NCBI GenBank assembly: GCA_016802295.1
Contig: JAESIW010000194.1
Location: 166,661 to 198,429, forward strand
Direction of reading: 5' to 3'
Source of the DNA: Brachionus rotundiformis
Taxonomy: Eukaryota; Rotifera; Eurotatoria; Ploima; Brachionidae
Length of the DNA: 31,769 nucleotides
The number at the start of each line of letters is the position of its first letter. Positions within the stretch are counted from its first letter, which is position 1. Below, piece by piece: positions 27,701 through 31,769 of this stretch. The notes under the pieces are model-generated. The model ran no database searches. It was not told the DNA's origin and saw only the letters and a program-made list of their open reading frames with translations. The position numbers were made by a program, and so were the translations under genes.

Positions 27701-29975
27701 ATACTTTTGACTTTGAGGGGCGTGGACTAGGAAACGCCATTGCTGAAGATGGGCATTACCAACTTATGTGAAAGGCGAGTGAAAGGAGATTTGATTGATT
27801 GATTGAAATGTATAAACTATAGCAAAATGGATTGGAACAATATAGGGACCAATATTAAGAGGAAATGGCATGATAATGTTTCCTTCCAAATTGAAAAACG
27901 ATTTCGCAAGTGTAGTTACAGAGTGGTACCATAATGGAACAGATTGCCAAATAGTATTGTAAGATCCACATCCACAGAAGTATTGAAGGCCACACTGGAC
28001 AAATTTAATGGATATGGCTGCTTCAGCTCCACACTGCCAAAGATCAGTAATGAGCTCATAAAATTCTTGTTAGAATGTTGCAGCAATAACAACTAATTAA
28101 CTAATCTAATGAGAAATAAAGCCAAAAGATGCATTTAATACAAACAAGTTTTATGTGTACTATTAAATTATATGAAAAAGTATTTTATGCAAAAATTGGA
28201 TGGGAAAGTATATCTTTGGCTTTTTATTTGATTAAAGAAGACATTCTGAGACGGTAAAGCTGCTAATCTAATCAATCAAACTTAATCAACCAATTTTTGC
28301 CAAATATTTCCTTAAAAATAATTTTCGCCAAATTTTTAGAAAAAAGTATCCAATTTTCAAAGAAAAGTTTTAATATAATAATATTTTTTACACAACTATA
28401 ACTAAATATATATTTTTTTAACAAATAATAAAATATTTAAGAAAATTATTCACCTTGAAAATATCACTAGCAAGTTTATCAATCCAGTTCATGTTGGTCT
28501 TAAACATTACCAACAAATTCCACCAACTAGACCAAACTTTATCTTCATCATCAAGTGATTTTTTGATTTCTTGTGCTTGATTCTCCCAGAAGGAGATTTT
28601 CTCCTCGATTTTTTTCACTGGCAACTTCTTAACATCTGTCTTTTTCCAATCTTTTATGTGATGATACGTCACTTGGTAATACTTCCACAAGTCTTTTCTG
28701 GCAATCAGTTGGCTTGAAAGTCGACTCAAAAAGGACATGTCCTCGACTTGCTCAGTGATTGCTTCACGCCATAATGCACATTGATACAGAATTTTTTCCA
28801 CACCTGCCAAGTCATGACAAAGCTTAAATAAAAAAAAAAATTTAATTTTTTTCCCAATACCAAAATCTATCTACTTCTTTGAGATCTTCGATTATTTGAG
28901 TCGAGTCTTGATCAGGATCCAAATAAATACCAGTAGTTCCTGTAAAATGGATTTGTCTAGCCTCTTCCAGGTATTTCTAGAAAAATTAATAAAAAAACAA
29001 GTTAATTAGCAAATAAAATCTGGCAGCAAATGAATACATTGTAAAGAGATTCAAGTTGTTCGAGAATGCTTGGCGATTGCGTATTTACATAGACTGCTGT
29101 TTCTTGGATCTTGGCTAGAAAAAATTTCCAAGCATCTTGTAGCTGTGTATCCAATTGTTCTTCCTCTATACTCAATGGCCTGTAATTAGCTCTCAGCACT
29201 TCATTCAAGGACTTGACCAAGGTGATTTCAGTCTCATATTTGGCCAAATCGGTCTTGTATTTCGATGCTTTTTTGGCATATCTGGCAAAGTCTTCAATAC
29301 TTTTAGGTTTGTCTTCGATTTCCTTTTGGTTTTTGGAAAAAAAATTATAAATATTAAAAAAACTTGAAAATATTTGATATACATTTATTATTTTATTAAT
29401 GTCTTCTATTAAACTGGATGTATCTTTGTTTATTTCTGTGACAAGACTTTCGCAAATTTGCTTATAAATGGTGTCCAATTTTGGCAAAAGATAATTTTCA
29501 ATAGGAGTTGTTTGAACTTTGAGTATTTTGTTCTCAGTGATGACAATCTTGCTAAAGTTATTTCGTATATTCTCGGACCAATTGCGTATTTTGTTCAATT
29601 GGTTTTCGATTTGGACCGCGCCATTCTTTTTCCATTCAAAAAAAAGCCGTCCATTCCAATCAGAGACGTACTTTTTTATCTCATTTAGCCAAGAGTTTTG
29701 CTCACAAAAATGCTTTATCTCATTTGTAGCCACATAAAGAGACTCTCTTATTCGGTTTATGAAATCGTTTAAAATTTTACTTTTAAACAAAAAGATAAGT
29801 AATAAAAATATATCTATTTATATTTATCTATTTAATTACTCATTAAGAATGATGTCTGTGAATGAAACTGTCTTTAGCGGGTTGGCCTGTGCTCTCACTA
29901 CATAATCATCTATTTTTAAGTATTTTTCTTTGTATTTCAGCACAAGTTTTTTATCAAGCAGATTTTCGTCATAGT
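5575..29975 (-). CDS. Dynein heavy chain with degenerate motor sites (DNHD1-like or diverged axonemal type), 5' end not resolved
   Basis: I rebuilt 45 exons from 29975 down to the stop at 5575; every one of the 44 junctions uses GT-AG and keeps frame, giving about 3,860 residues. Order: late tail and linker, six AAA modules, coiled-coil stalk with microtubule-binding domain between AAA4 and AAA5, and a short C-terminus. A normal heavy chain walks on microtubules using ATP hydrolysis at AAA1. Here AAA1 has GPDSSGKRQ for GPAGTGKTE and WIVFDQVHHL for CFDEFNRI, and AAA4 has YGLGRTN for GGSGKQS, while AAA2 (GPALDGKST) and AAA3 (GDIGVGKTS) keep P-loops. The open frame over 11.6 kb of coding sequence argues against a pseudogene. 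The first ~1,000 tail residues of a usual heavy chain are not seen. DNHD1 is my best guess because of the motor decay; a fast-evolving axonemal heavy chain is the alternative. Segments are described separately. Confidence 0.85.
7321..7739. repeat. Possible small element: exact 13-bp inverted termini around a FLYWCH-like fragment
   Basis: TATCATTTTAGCA at 7321-7333 is the exact reverse complement of 7727-7739. Related ATTTTAGCA words occur at about 7295 and 7405, and more AAATTAGCA-type words on both sides, suggesting internal redundancy in the ends. Inside (7419-7561, plus) a short open stretch reads LVTSSQRGQPQLSFDGFF, which resembles the SxxGxxxLxxxGYxY start of FLYWCH domains of Mutator-like transposons. 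This could be a non-autonomous element or chance in an AT-rich intron. Confidence 0.35.
8019..8162. repeat. 144-bp imperfect palindrome (MITE-like hairpin)
   Basis: The left arm, about 8019-8088, and right arm, about 8092-8162, are near reverse complements: CAGCACACATTCAATT at 8044-8059 pairs with AATTGAATGTGTGTTG at 8124-8139, and GATGAGCACACAATTAGAA pairs with TTCTAATTGCGTGCTCATC at 8102-8120. The loop is only a few bases. The arms contain repeated CACACA words. Such a fold-back is typical of a miniature transposon; no internal coding. Confidence 0.75.
8430..8643 (+). pseudogene. Decayed FLYWCH-like fragment ending with an AT-hook-like motif
   Basis: Across two plus-strand frames the sequence reads ASRGRRKKALPAFERF, stops, KFNWTFKSENF, then after a frame change HANNATILVTQSTTDTNL and SQKRSQGRPRKT before a stop. 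The SRGxxKLxxxxxxF start and the final GRPRK AT-hook core are the sort of features seen in FLYWCH and Mutator-like proteins. Stops and the frame change show that it is dead. The stop at 8641-8643 abuts the hairpin element that begins at 8644. The assignment is weak. Confidence 0.3.
8644..8896. mobile_element. Long-arm hairpin MITE, copy 1 (full)
   Basis: Left arm 8644-8729 and right arm 8811-8896 are near-perfect reverse complements. For example, GATCAAATTTCAGGCGCTCA (8670-8689) is mirrored by TGAGCGCCTGAAATTTGATC (8851-8870). A loop of about 80 bases separates them. The terminal AAAATTTTAGCAAAGTAAAA pairs with TTTTACTTTGCTAAAATTTT at the other end. The same sequence, loop included, recurs at 31605-31769, so this is a dispersed family and not a local accident. 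No coding capacity. It lies in a dynein intron. Confidence 0.85.
8897..9249. mobile_element. Second, unrelated long-arm hairpin element directly adjoining the first
   Basis: Left arm about 8897-9043 and right arm about 9106-9249 are reverse complements over roughly 145 bp: the start ATATATATGGCAAAATG pairs with the end ATTTTGCCTATATATAT, and inner TCAAGAAAAGTAATAATAAA pairs with TTTATTATTACTTTTCTTGA. The loop is about 60 bases. The arms also contain short ACATTTTT repeats. The element is flanked by TATA runs, a plausible insertion target. It shares no obvious sequence with the hairpin to its left. Confidence 0.8.
9662..10634 (-). CDS. Dynein segment: AAA5-AAA6 junction and AAA6 (exons 41-42)
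   Basis: Exons 10501-10634 and 9662-10443. The first encodes EEILERLNNIDQSILDDKNL and then IKYAQDKNQKLKEI, matching the conserved LLxxLxxxxGxILDDxxLIxxLxxSKxxAxEI helix. The second starts at the DYEP site equivalent to YRPVA and continues through a helical AAA6 large region: YYVNWSLLKQLL for MYQYSLxxF, and HLGGLMPKSNELNLKSAY for the LGxxFVEP region. It ends at ILISTPK, standing in for the FILSPGADP loop, and is spliced at a perfect GTATGT donor. AAA6 has no P-loop in any dynein, so its absence here means nothing. Confidence 0.9.
11440..11800 (-). pseudogene. Possible decayed piggyBac-like transposase fragment
   Basis: The minus strand reads RTKKVDFFIKKFNFVDM, stop, EVSIEEHMCSFHSKHMYKPM, LSLVIFALIERAL and further broken pieces. 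The SIEEHMCSFHSKHMYKPM part recalls the (I/V)DEQMxPFKGRxxxKQYxxxKP signature of piggyBac transposases, and VDFFxxxF recalls the preceding domain start. Several stops break it. The resemblance is suggestive only; hAT or no homology are alternatives. Confidence 0.3.
11871..12496. repeat. Possible 626-bp element with imperfect terminal inverted repeats
   Basis: CATGGGAGGTATTTAATCGA at 11871-11890 resembles the reverse complement of the right end, which reads ATGGGGTATTATTAATCGA (12478-12496 on minus), and similarity continues loosely through TCTCTTATATTAC-like sequence further in. Flanks contain ATTA on both sides. No internal coding. The termini have small gaps, so this is tentative. Confidence 0.35.
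12767..13105 (-). pseudogene. Probable LINE C-terminal relic
   Basis: An open 112-residue stretch reads, in its second half, YNLRKSENLIEPTSKSVNSE, KTFGFFYSRLINCF, then SMLKFTTFKHSIFN. This follows the usual tail of LINE proteins: YxLR....P..K....K.SF.YR...LWN.LP....S.S...FK..L. The WN-LP part appears deleted. It is AT-rich, has no splice signals linking it to the dynein and lies inside a dynein intron on the same strand, so I treat it as a dead fragment. Confidence 0.4.
13447..16584 (-). CDS. Dynein segment: GC-rich 3.1-kb exon 40, AAA4, stalk, microtubule-binding domain and AAA5
   Basis: A single exon of 1,046 codons. It opens in AAA4 with RGHAVLVSQQYGLGRTN, matching RGHALLVGVGGSGRQS but lacking the first Gly and the Lys of the P-loop; the Walker B position is VKMEHYP instead of the usual D-S-Q. 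Sensor I (VHVIISLDS) follows. Coiled coil 1 spans about exon residues 290-395. The microtubule-binding domain, about 395-520, has FRAPPKQVLLVVDTL, then W, FFDDLVYYDK, FEPARV and SVAAASLCSWIRAVYEY, all family hallmarks. Coiled coil 2 follows. AAA5 begins with LCALPSTMSWPLILDPEN. A Ser/Thr/Asn-rich, probably disordered insertion occupies about 725-865, after which AAA5 resumes (NAAVHGVAVFLKNSER; SPSFKLILQVNTPMY). The exon is far richer in G+C than any neighbour: 42 of 60 bases in 15121-15180 by my count. Confidence 0.9.
16931..17570. mobile_element. 640-bp MITE with 24-bp terminal inverted repeats and TA ends (mariner-like)
   Basis: The left end TACCGTAAACTCTT is repeated inverted at the right end (17557-17570, AAGAGTTTACGGTA), and the match continues to 24 bp with one mismatch, up to TTTACTACC. 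Both ends finish in TA, as expected for a Tc1/mariner-type TA target-site duplication. CCCCGGGG and CCCGGG tracts occur near the left end, conspicuous in this AT-rich setting. There is no transposase ORF. The element is in a dynein intron and its high terminal identity suggests a fairly recent insertion. Confidence 0.8.
17780..18596 (-). pseudogene. LINE reverse-transcriptase relic with YADD catalytic motif
   Basis: The minus strand has an open 101-residue stretch with VIVYADDIMLISP (YADD at about 18366-18380), the catalytic RT motif C. It is preceded by FKYGHSGSKGWVKEKVKNTA, KEAMTLINY and IFIKIIFNNL. Downstream, in another frame, follow FKPKKSNIIDFGHLLFRND, YLGFSLNSDLDFNRVSL, and KAFIYKTYCLSQFTYGLGTV with LNINQNNLIR before a stop. 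These are the thumb and post-RT segments of non-LTR elements. Frameshifts and stops show it is dead. It lies in the sense direction of the dynein, inside an intron. Confidence 0.8.
18898..19514 (-). CDS. Dynein segment: start of AAA4 (exons 37-39)
   Basis: Exons 19264-19514, 19106-19214 and 18898-19040. They encode the run-up to AAA4: ARILENNFCYPNETELEEI, then a charged segment, IEDFEQFLNIIFSKLI, and finally SLDLYEKNKSLRMNFFFHE with DAIKHLARLTRVY. The last part corresponds to the LxxYNxxxxxMxLVLFxxAxxHxxRIxRVL motif that directly precedes the AAA4 P-loop. Phases 0, 1 and 0 at the three donors are consistent with the following exon. Confidence 0.88.
19515..20133. other. 619-bp dynein intron, nothing identified
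   Basis: Extremely AT-rich intron (for example 6 of 60 bases are G or C in 19561-19620) in phase 1. No coding remnant, hairpin or repeat pair recognised. Confidence 0.6.
20134..21282 (-). CDS. Dynein segment: AAA3 with intact P-loop (exons 32-36)
   Basis: Exons 21184-21282, 20771-21080, 20523-20710, 20305-20476 and 20134-20241. Exon 32 carries VYGDIGVGKTSLIE, a complete Walker A. Exon 33 carries YIFFVDDLNVN, matching the IFVDDLNMP Walker B of AAA3, and FIFTCTYA where normal dyneins have AAMGPPGGGRN, so sensor I is changed. After a 60-nt intron, NSINFKPVNQQLLKHL replaces the PRFxRHF segment, without the Arg. Exon 35 has LKPVPKKPHYLFNFKDVSKV and IQGLQLL, an excellent match to the PTPxKxHYxFNLRDLSRVxQG hallmark. 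Exon 36 has KLVAHEIMRVFLDRI, matching RLWxHExxRVFxDRL. Confidence 0.92.
21332..23055 (-). CDS. Dynein segment: AAA2 with intact P-loop but weak Walker B and Arg finger (exons 24-31)
   Basis: Exons 22924-23055, 22748-22870, 22608-22700, 22308-22437, 21961-22120, 21703-21902, 21563-21644 and 21332-21509. Exon 24 has VILSGPALDGKSTIWKTL, a complete Walker A. The first junction uses a 53-nt intron and restores frame into YHTFPSAYSNAQ, the counterpart of VLNPKAITMGQLYG. Exon 27 has KWIVLDSSIDD for KWIIFDGPVDA and SLLDGKNEPLSFPN for TVLDDNKxLxLxNG. Exon 28 has VNLDNASPSIICKSM for DLxxASPATVSRCGM, so the usual Arg is Lys. Exon 30 has NAYAFFWSIASYL, the FIFSxxWSxG helix. This module looks able to bind nucleotide but with altered trans contacts. 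Confidence 0.9.
23111..25212 (-). CDS. Dynein segment: AAA1, degenerate principal ATPase site (exons 15-23)
   Basis: Exons 25070-25212, 24890-25022, 24715-24830, 24422-24487, 24264-24369, 24091-24126, 23667-23845, 23462-23611 and 23111-23410. LVISPLTDRCFLNLTSAV matches LVITPLTDRCYxTLxxAL, so the alignment is certain. The P-loop is GPDSSGKRQT: Gly and Lys stay, but the Thr/Ser that holds magnesium is Arg. Walker B is WIVFDQVHHLEK: the catalytic Glu is Gln. Sensor I is FITSTSYKKLSENLK in place of FITMNPGYAGRTELPENLK. Between Walker B and sensor I lies an extra, partly basic stretch of about 80-90 residues, encoded by three small exons including one of 36 nt. The module continues normally into AAA2. 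Hydrolysis at this site is therefore unlikely. Confidence 0.92.
25260..27341 (-). CDS. Dynein segment: linker domain (exons 7-14)
   Basis: Exons 26928-27341, 26742-26891, 26502-26693, 26211-26445, 25973-26158, 25761-25911, 25499-25623 and 25260-25451. The linker is the mechanical lever that lies across the AAA ring. Landmarks: NEHFQELLAALGLEYDP for the RHWxxLxxxTG motif; WLWLEKIYSDIDSYVRPTQD for WxYLEPIFSSxDIxxQLPxE; FARFYFLDKQKLIETLSH for FPRFYFLSNDELLEILS; PTQVVVLAESLTWCKHV for PxQVVLxxxxIxWT; and FSYEWLRMLKYTF for FEWxxQLRYYW just before AAA1. A lysine-rich, probably disordered insert (LEKTEGKKSKGSKTSRIKEL) interrupts the early linker. All junctions are in phase. Confidence 0.92.
27342..28453. 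other. 1.1-kb dynein intron with an antisense LINE relic
   Basis: Separates exon 6 (ending DIFK at a GTGAAT donor) from exon 7, phase 0. A LINE 3' relic occupies 27619-28110 on the plus strand. The rest is AT-rich without recognisable content. Confidence 0.8.
27619..28110 (+). pseudogene. LINE relic: post-RT to C-terminal end, antisense to the dynein
   Basis: The plus strand reads LYKFVVRPHLECAVQVWNPN, then LLTLRGVD, a stop, ETPLLKMGITNLCERRVKGD, and after frame changes KRFRKCSYRVVP, WNRLPNSIVRSTSTEVLKAT and LDKFNGYGCFS. This matches the LYKxLVRPxLEYAxxxWxP, LxxLxxRRxxGDL and FxxRVVxxWNxLPxxIVxAxSxxxFKxxLD landmarks of LINE ORF2 C-termini. Several stops and frameshifts show decay. It is moderately richer in G+C than the surrounding intron. 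It differs in orientation from the other LINE relics of the window. Confidence 0.8.
28454..29975 (-). CDS. Dynein segment: late tail and start of linker (exons 2-6)
   Basis: Exons 29840-29975, 29383-29779, 29038-29322, 28875-28976 and 28454-28822 (numbered from a tentative exon 1). The sequence is mostly helical: WNGRLFFEWKKNGAVQIENQ and later PKSIEDFARYAKKASKYKTD and AVYVNTQSPSILEQLESLYN, then ALWREAITEQVEDMSF and SWWNLLVMFKTNMNWIDKLA just before the RHWxxL-like motif. This is the part of the heavy chain that leads from the cargo- and chain-binding tail into the linker. Exact homology is weaker here than in the motor. Phases are fully consistent. The early tail (about 1,000 residues in standard chains) is not found. 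Confidence 0.8.
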
Positions 29976-30059
29976 CTTGATAGAATTTTATTAATTAAAT
30001 AAAATTTTATTTAAAAAAAAGCTTAATGGGGAAAGAAGGTTGTTTATTTTAATTGCTTT

Positions 30060-30188
30060 TTAAGCTAATTGATTCAAATAGGGAGGGAATGAAAAATAAG
30101 CCAAAAGTAAAGAAGAGCTTGAGCAAATCTAAAACAATATACCGGCTGGTCTTGGTCAGCAATTCTCCTAAAAGTAGGTTAATCATAA
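30060..30188 (-). CDS. Possible additional upstream dynein exon
   Basis: After a good acceptor (CATCTAG) the minus strand reads MINLLLGELLTKTSRYIVLD, then LLKLFFTFGLFFIPSLFESI. This resembles the LMxxQLRxLVxxSLxDYxxxF helix and following P-x-F site at the start of the axonemal linker region, which is just what exon 2 needs upstream. I cannot find a GT donor: only a non-standard GC site after LKN would give the right phase. It could be a true exon with an unusual donor, a decayed one, or chance. Confidence 0.35.
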
Positions 30189-30486
30189 CTAGATGGCCAA
30201 TTATGAAATCAAGAATGTGCCATTATTTAAGGCTGTCAGTATCGAACACAATAAATTTAGTAAAAATTTCCACAAATTTATATAAAATATCAACAAAAAT
30301 TATATATTTTTATATCTTTATTTTTTTTTCGAACATATTATAAAAAAATTGCAACTATAATCATAAAAGCTCAATATATTTTTTTAATTGACAACAAATT
30401 AAGTACTCATCCACTTAGTAAATGACAATTAGTAATGTGAAATTCTTTCTAATAAAAGTGAACATTTTTAAATCAGCTAAACAAAA

Positions 30487-30512
30487 TATAAAAAACTCGC
30501 TTACAATCAGTC
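30487..30512 (+). promoter_or_regulatory. Possible core promoter: TATAAA box and TCAGTC initiator
   Basis: TATAAA at 30487-30492 and TCAGTC at 30507-30512, an exact match to the arthropod-type TCAKTY initiator, lie just upstream of the ATG at 30522. The TATA-to-initiator distance of about 22 nt is a little short, and the implied 5' UTR is only about 13 nt. Both motifs are short and could be chance. Confidence 0.3.
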
Positions 30513-30521
30513 ATACTCAAC

Positions 30522-31073
30522 ATGCAATCCGTCGATCAGACCAAATCAAATGGAAGCGTATTACTCAATCCTGAAGACGAAACTCTTAATGATGCGGAGT
30601 CATTTCCATATCAAAAAGTCTTGAAAGAGACTAACAAGAGGATAAGAGGCAAGAATATTGAATTTAAACTTCCTGAATTTTTTAATAATTTTAAGGAAAT
30701 GGAATCGAAAGTGCTAAACGGTGAGATAAACGAGAATTTTTGGGAATTAAAAGGCAAACAAGATGGGATTAGTCGATATTATTGTCGCTTCATGGGGCAC
30801 GGATGTAGAGCAGCTTTAGTTTTAGAATTGATCGATGATTATCGATGCAAATTCAAAGAATCAGAGGAGACTCATTCGAATCATCCCGAACAACACAGTC
30901 AAAAAAAGAAAGTCGATTTAGAAGTCATGACAAGAATCAAAGAGCTGCACGTTTTGGGTATAAAGCCACAAAATATTATTAGCAAACTTTTCAGAGAGGG
31001 CCTCGAAGCACCTTCTATTTCAAAAATCTATAACATTACAAAAGAGCTGGTTGTGCTAAGAAAAAAAATTTAA
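30522..31073 (+). CDS. FLYWCH-like zinc-finger protein, intronless, 183 aa
   Basis: An intact single-exon ORF. Residues 73-121 form a FLYWCH/WRKY-GCM-type zinc-binding module: FWELKG, then SRYYCRFMGHGCRAALVLEL with Cys88 and Cys95, and THSNH with His118 and His121. A basic linker (SQKKKVD) leads to a helix-turn-helix-like stretch, residues 133-175: IKELHVLGIKPQNIISKLF and SISKIYNITKEL, as in the N-terminal part of Mutator-like transposases. The DDE catalytic domain is missing. So this is either a domesticated DNA-binding protein or a truncated transposon gene that has stayed open. Base composition is less AT-rich than the surroundings. A poly(A) hexamer AATAAA lies at 31119-31124, about 45 nt after the stop. 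Function unknown; sequence-specific DNA binding is the natural inference. Confidence 0.75.
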   Translation: MQSVDQTKSNGSVLLNPEDETLNDAESFPYQKVLKETNKRIRGKNIEFKLPEFFNNFKEMESKVLNGEINENFWELKGKQDGISRYYCRFMGHGCRAALVLELIDDYRCKFKESEETHSNHPEQHSQKKKVDLEVMTRIKELHVLGIKPQNIISKLFREGLEAPSISKIYNITKELVVLRKKI

Positions 31074-31604
31074 GTTTTCTTTTACTAAATATGTTTTTTT
31101 TATTGATTAAATGGGAAAAATAAAATTTTTTGGTATTTTTACTTATTATGCTTATTTTAAATAAAAAAATGGACACAATATTAACTTTATTATTTTTTTA
31201 TTTTTTTATATTAATTCTGTGAAATTTTTACTAAAATATTGTGCACAAATATAAGACTCATTATTTAATTAGATTTTTTAAAAAATTTCAGTTCATTATT
31301 GCCTCAAATTTATTTTGATTGAGCTATATGATAAAAAATTTAACACCAATGGTAAAATGAGTGGACCAAAAAATTATCCTATAAGTTCAGGAAATGCAGA
31401 TTTTCAATTTCGAAACAAAATTTTAGATCCAAGATAATTTGGCAAAATTTCACATAATTTATCTTAAAAAAAGACTTGTTGAAACTGTAACAAACAATAT
31501 ATGATCGAGAAGAGAAAAAGAGCTATATCAGTAAACAAGAAAATTTACCAATGTTATATTAAAAAATTTGTACAAATTTTAGTATGTAAATTTTTAAAAA
31601 TAAA
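31074..31604. other. AT-rich 3' flank of the FLYWCH-like ORF
   Basis: Contains the AATAAA hexamer at 31119-31124. Otherwise no coding or repeat content recognised before the hairpin element. Confidence 0.5.
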
Positions 31605-31769
31605 ATTAAGTAAAATTTTTGATCAAATTTCAAGCGCTCAATCTTGCTCAAACATTTTCAGATGCCCAATTAAATTTCATTGCATTTTTAGAAATTACAA
31701 TCATTTTTCAAAAGTTTAAAAATAAATCTTTGAAATGTTAAAAGAATAAAAAATCAGCGTTGAAATTTA
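31605..31769. mobile_element. Long-arm hairpin MITE, copy 2, cut by the window edge
   Basis: Matches the element at 8644-8896 from its left arm through its loop. TTTTTGATCAAATTTCA and GCGCTCAATCTTGCTCAAAC are shared exactly, as is the loop sequence TGAAATGTTAAAAGAATAAA. Scattered substitutions (for example GATGCCC for GATGCGC) and a small deletion near the left terminus (AAAATTAAGTAAAA for AAAATTTTAGCAAAGTAAAA) show that the two copies have diverged. The right arm lies beyond the window. Confidence 0.85.

Larger units (their letters stand above)
29976..30521. other. Region between the dynein exons and the FLYWCH-like ORF
   Basis: Holds the possible extra dynein exon described above and the upstream region of the plus-strand ORF at 30522. 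Nothing else recognised. If the dynein tail continues to the right of the window, the FLYWCH-like ORF would sit in one of its introns. Confidence 0.4.

Noticed and set aside
5575..29975. Dynein pseudogene hypothesis
   Set aside because: All 44 junctions and about 11.6 kb of coding sequence keep one open frame, and non-catalytic landmarks are conserved; a dead gene of this size would have many breaks.
5575..29975. Two tandem dynein genes
   Set aside because: Linker, AAA1 to AAA6 and C-terminus occur once each and in order, with matching splice phases, so one gene explains everything.
30053..30343. Plus-strand open frame of 96 codons
   Set aside because: Low-complexity basic translation with no domain and no start context. 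It overlaps a minus-strand stretch with better, though still tentative, dynein-like sequence.
1..31769. tRNA, rRNA or CRISPR array
   Set aside because: No cloverleaf-like GC-rich segment, no rRNA-like conserved block and no regularly spaced direct repeats were seen.

Overview
This window looks like nuclear DNA of a small-genome animal. It is very AT-rich. Genes are split by GT-AG introns, many only about 50-120 nt long, and there is a metazoan-type bHLH-PAS transcription factor. The FLYWCH-like ORF and the decayed LINE reverse transcriptases would fit a monogonont rotifer such as Brachionus, but that is an inference; no rRNA or mitochondrial marker is present to test it.

Layout from left to right. 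1-185 holds the edge of a LINE reverse-transcriptase relic. 1004-2882 (minus) is a complete five-exon NPAS4/dysfusion-like bHLH-PAS gene (510 aa). 3508-4658 (minus) is a two-exon gene of unknown family (361 aa) with a possible GAF-like C-terminal part. 5575-29975 (minus) is almost entirely one giant gene, a dynein heavy chain. I could rebuild it as 45 exons with 44 phase-consistent junctions and no disabling break, giving about 3,860 residues from the late tail through the linker, AAA1, AAA2, AAA3, AAA4, stalk with microtubule-binding domain, AAA5, AAA6 and a short C-terminus. Its 5' end is not resolved. 30522-31073 (plus) is an intronless FLYWCH-like ORF.

The notable object is the dynein. 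Its main ATPase site (AAA1) has lost both the Walker A Thr/Ser and the Walker B Glu. AAA4 has lost its P-loop Lys. AAA2 and AAA3 keep good P-loops, and the microtubule-binding domain is well preserved. The reading frame is open throughout, so this looks like a selected pseudo-motor (a DNHD1-like or otherwise highly diverged heavy chain) and not a pseudogene. One 3.1-kb exon encoding AAA4-stalk-AAA5 is strikingly GC-rich and intronless, while the rest of the gene is AT-rich and finely split.

Five larger introns collect mobile-element debris: four LINE relics in the window (one outside the gene), a decayed FLYWCH-like fragment, a possible piggyBac-like relic, a TA-flanked MITE, and several long hairpin elements. 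One hairpin family has a second copy at the right edge of the window.
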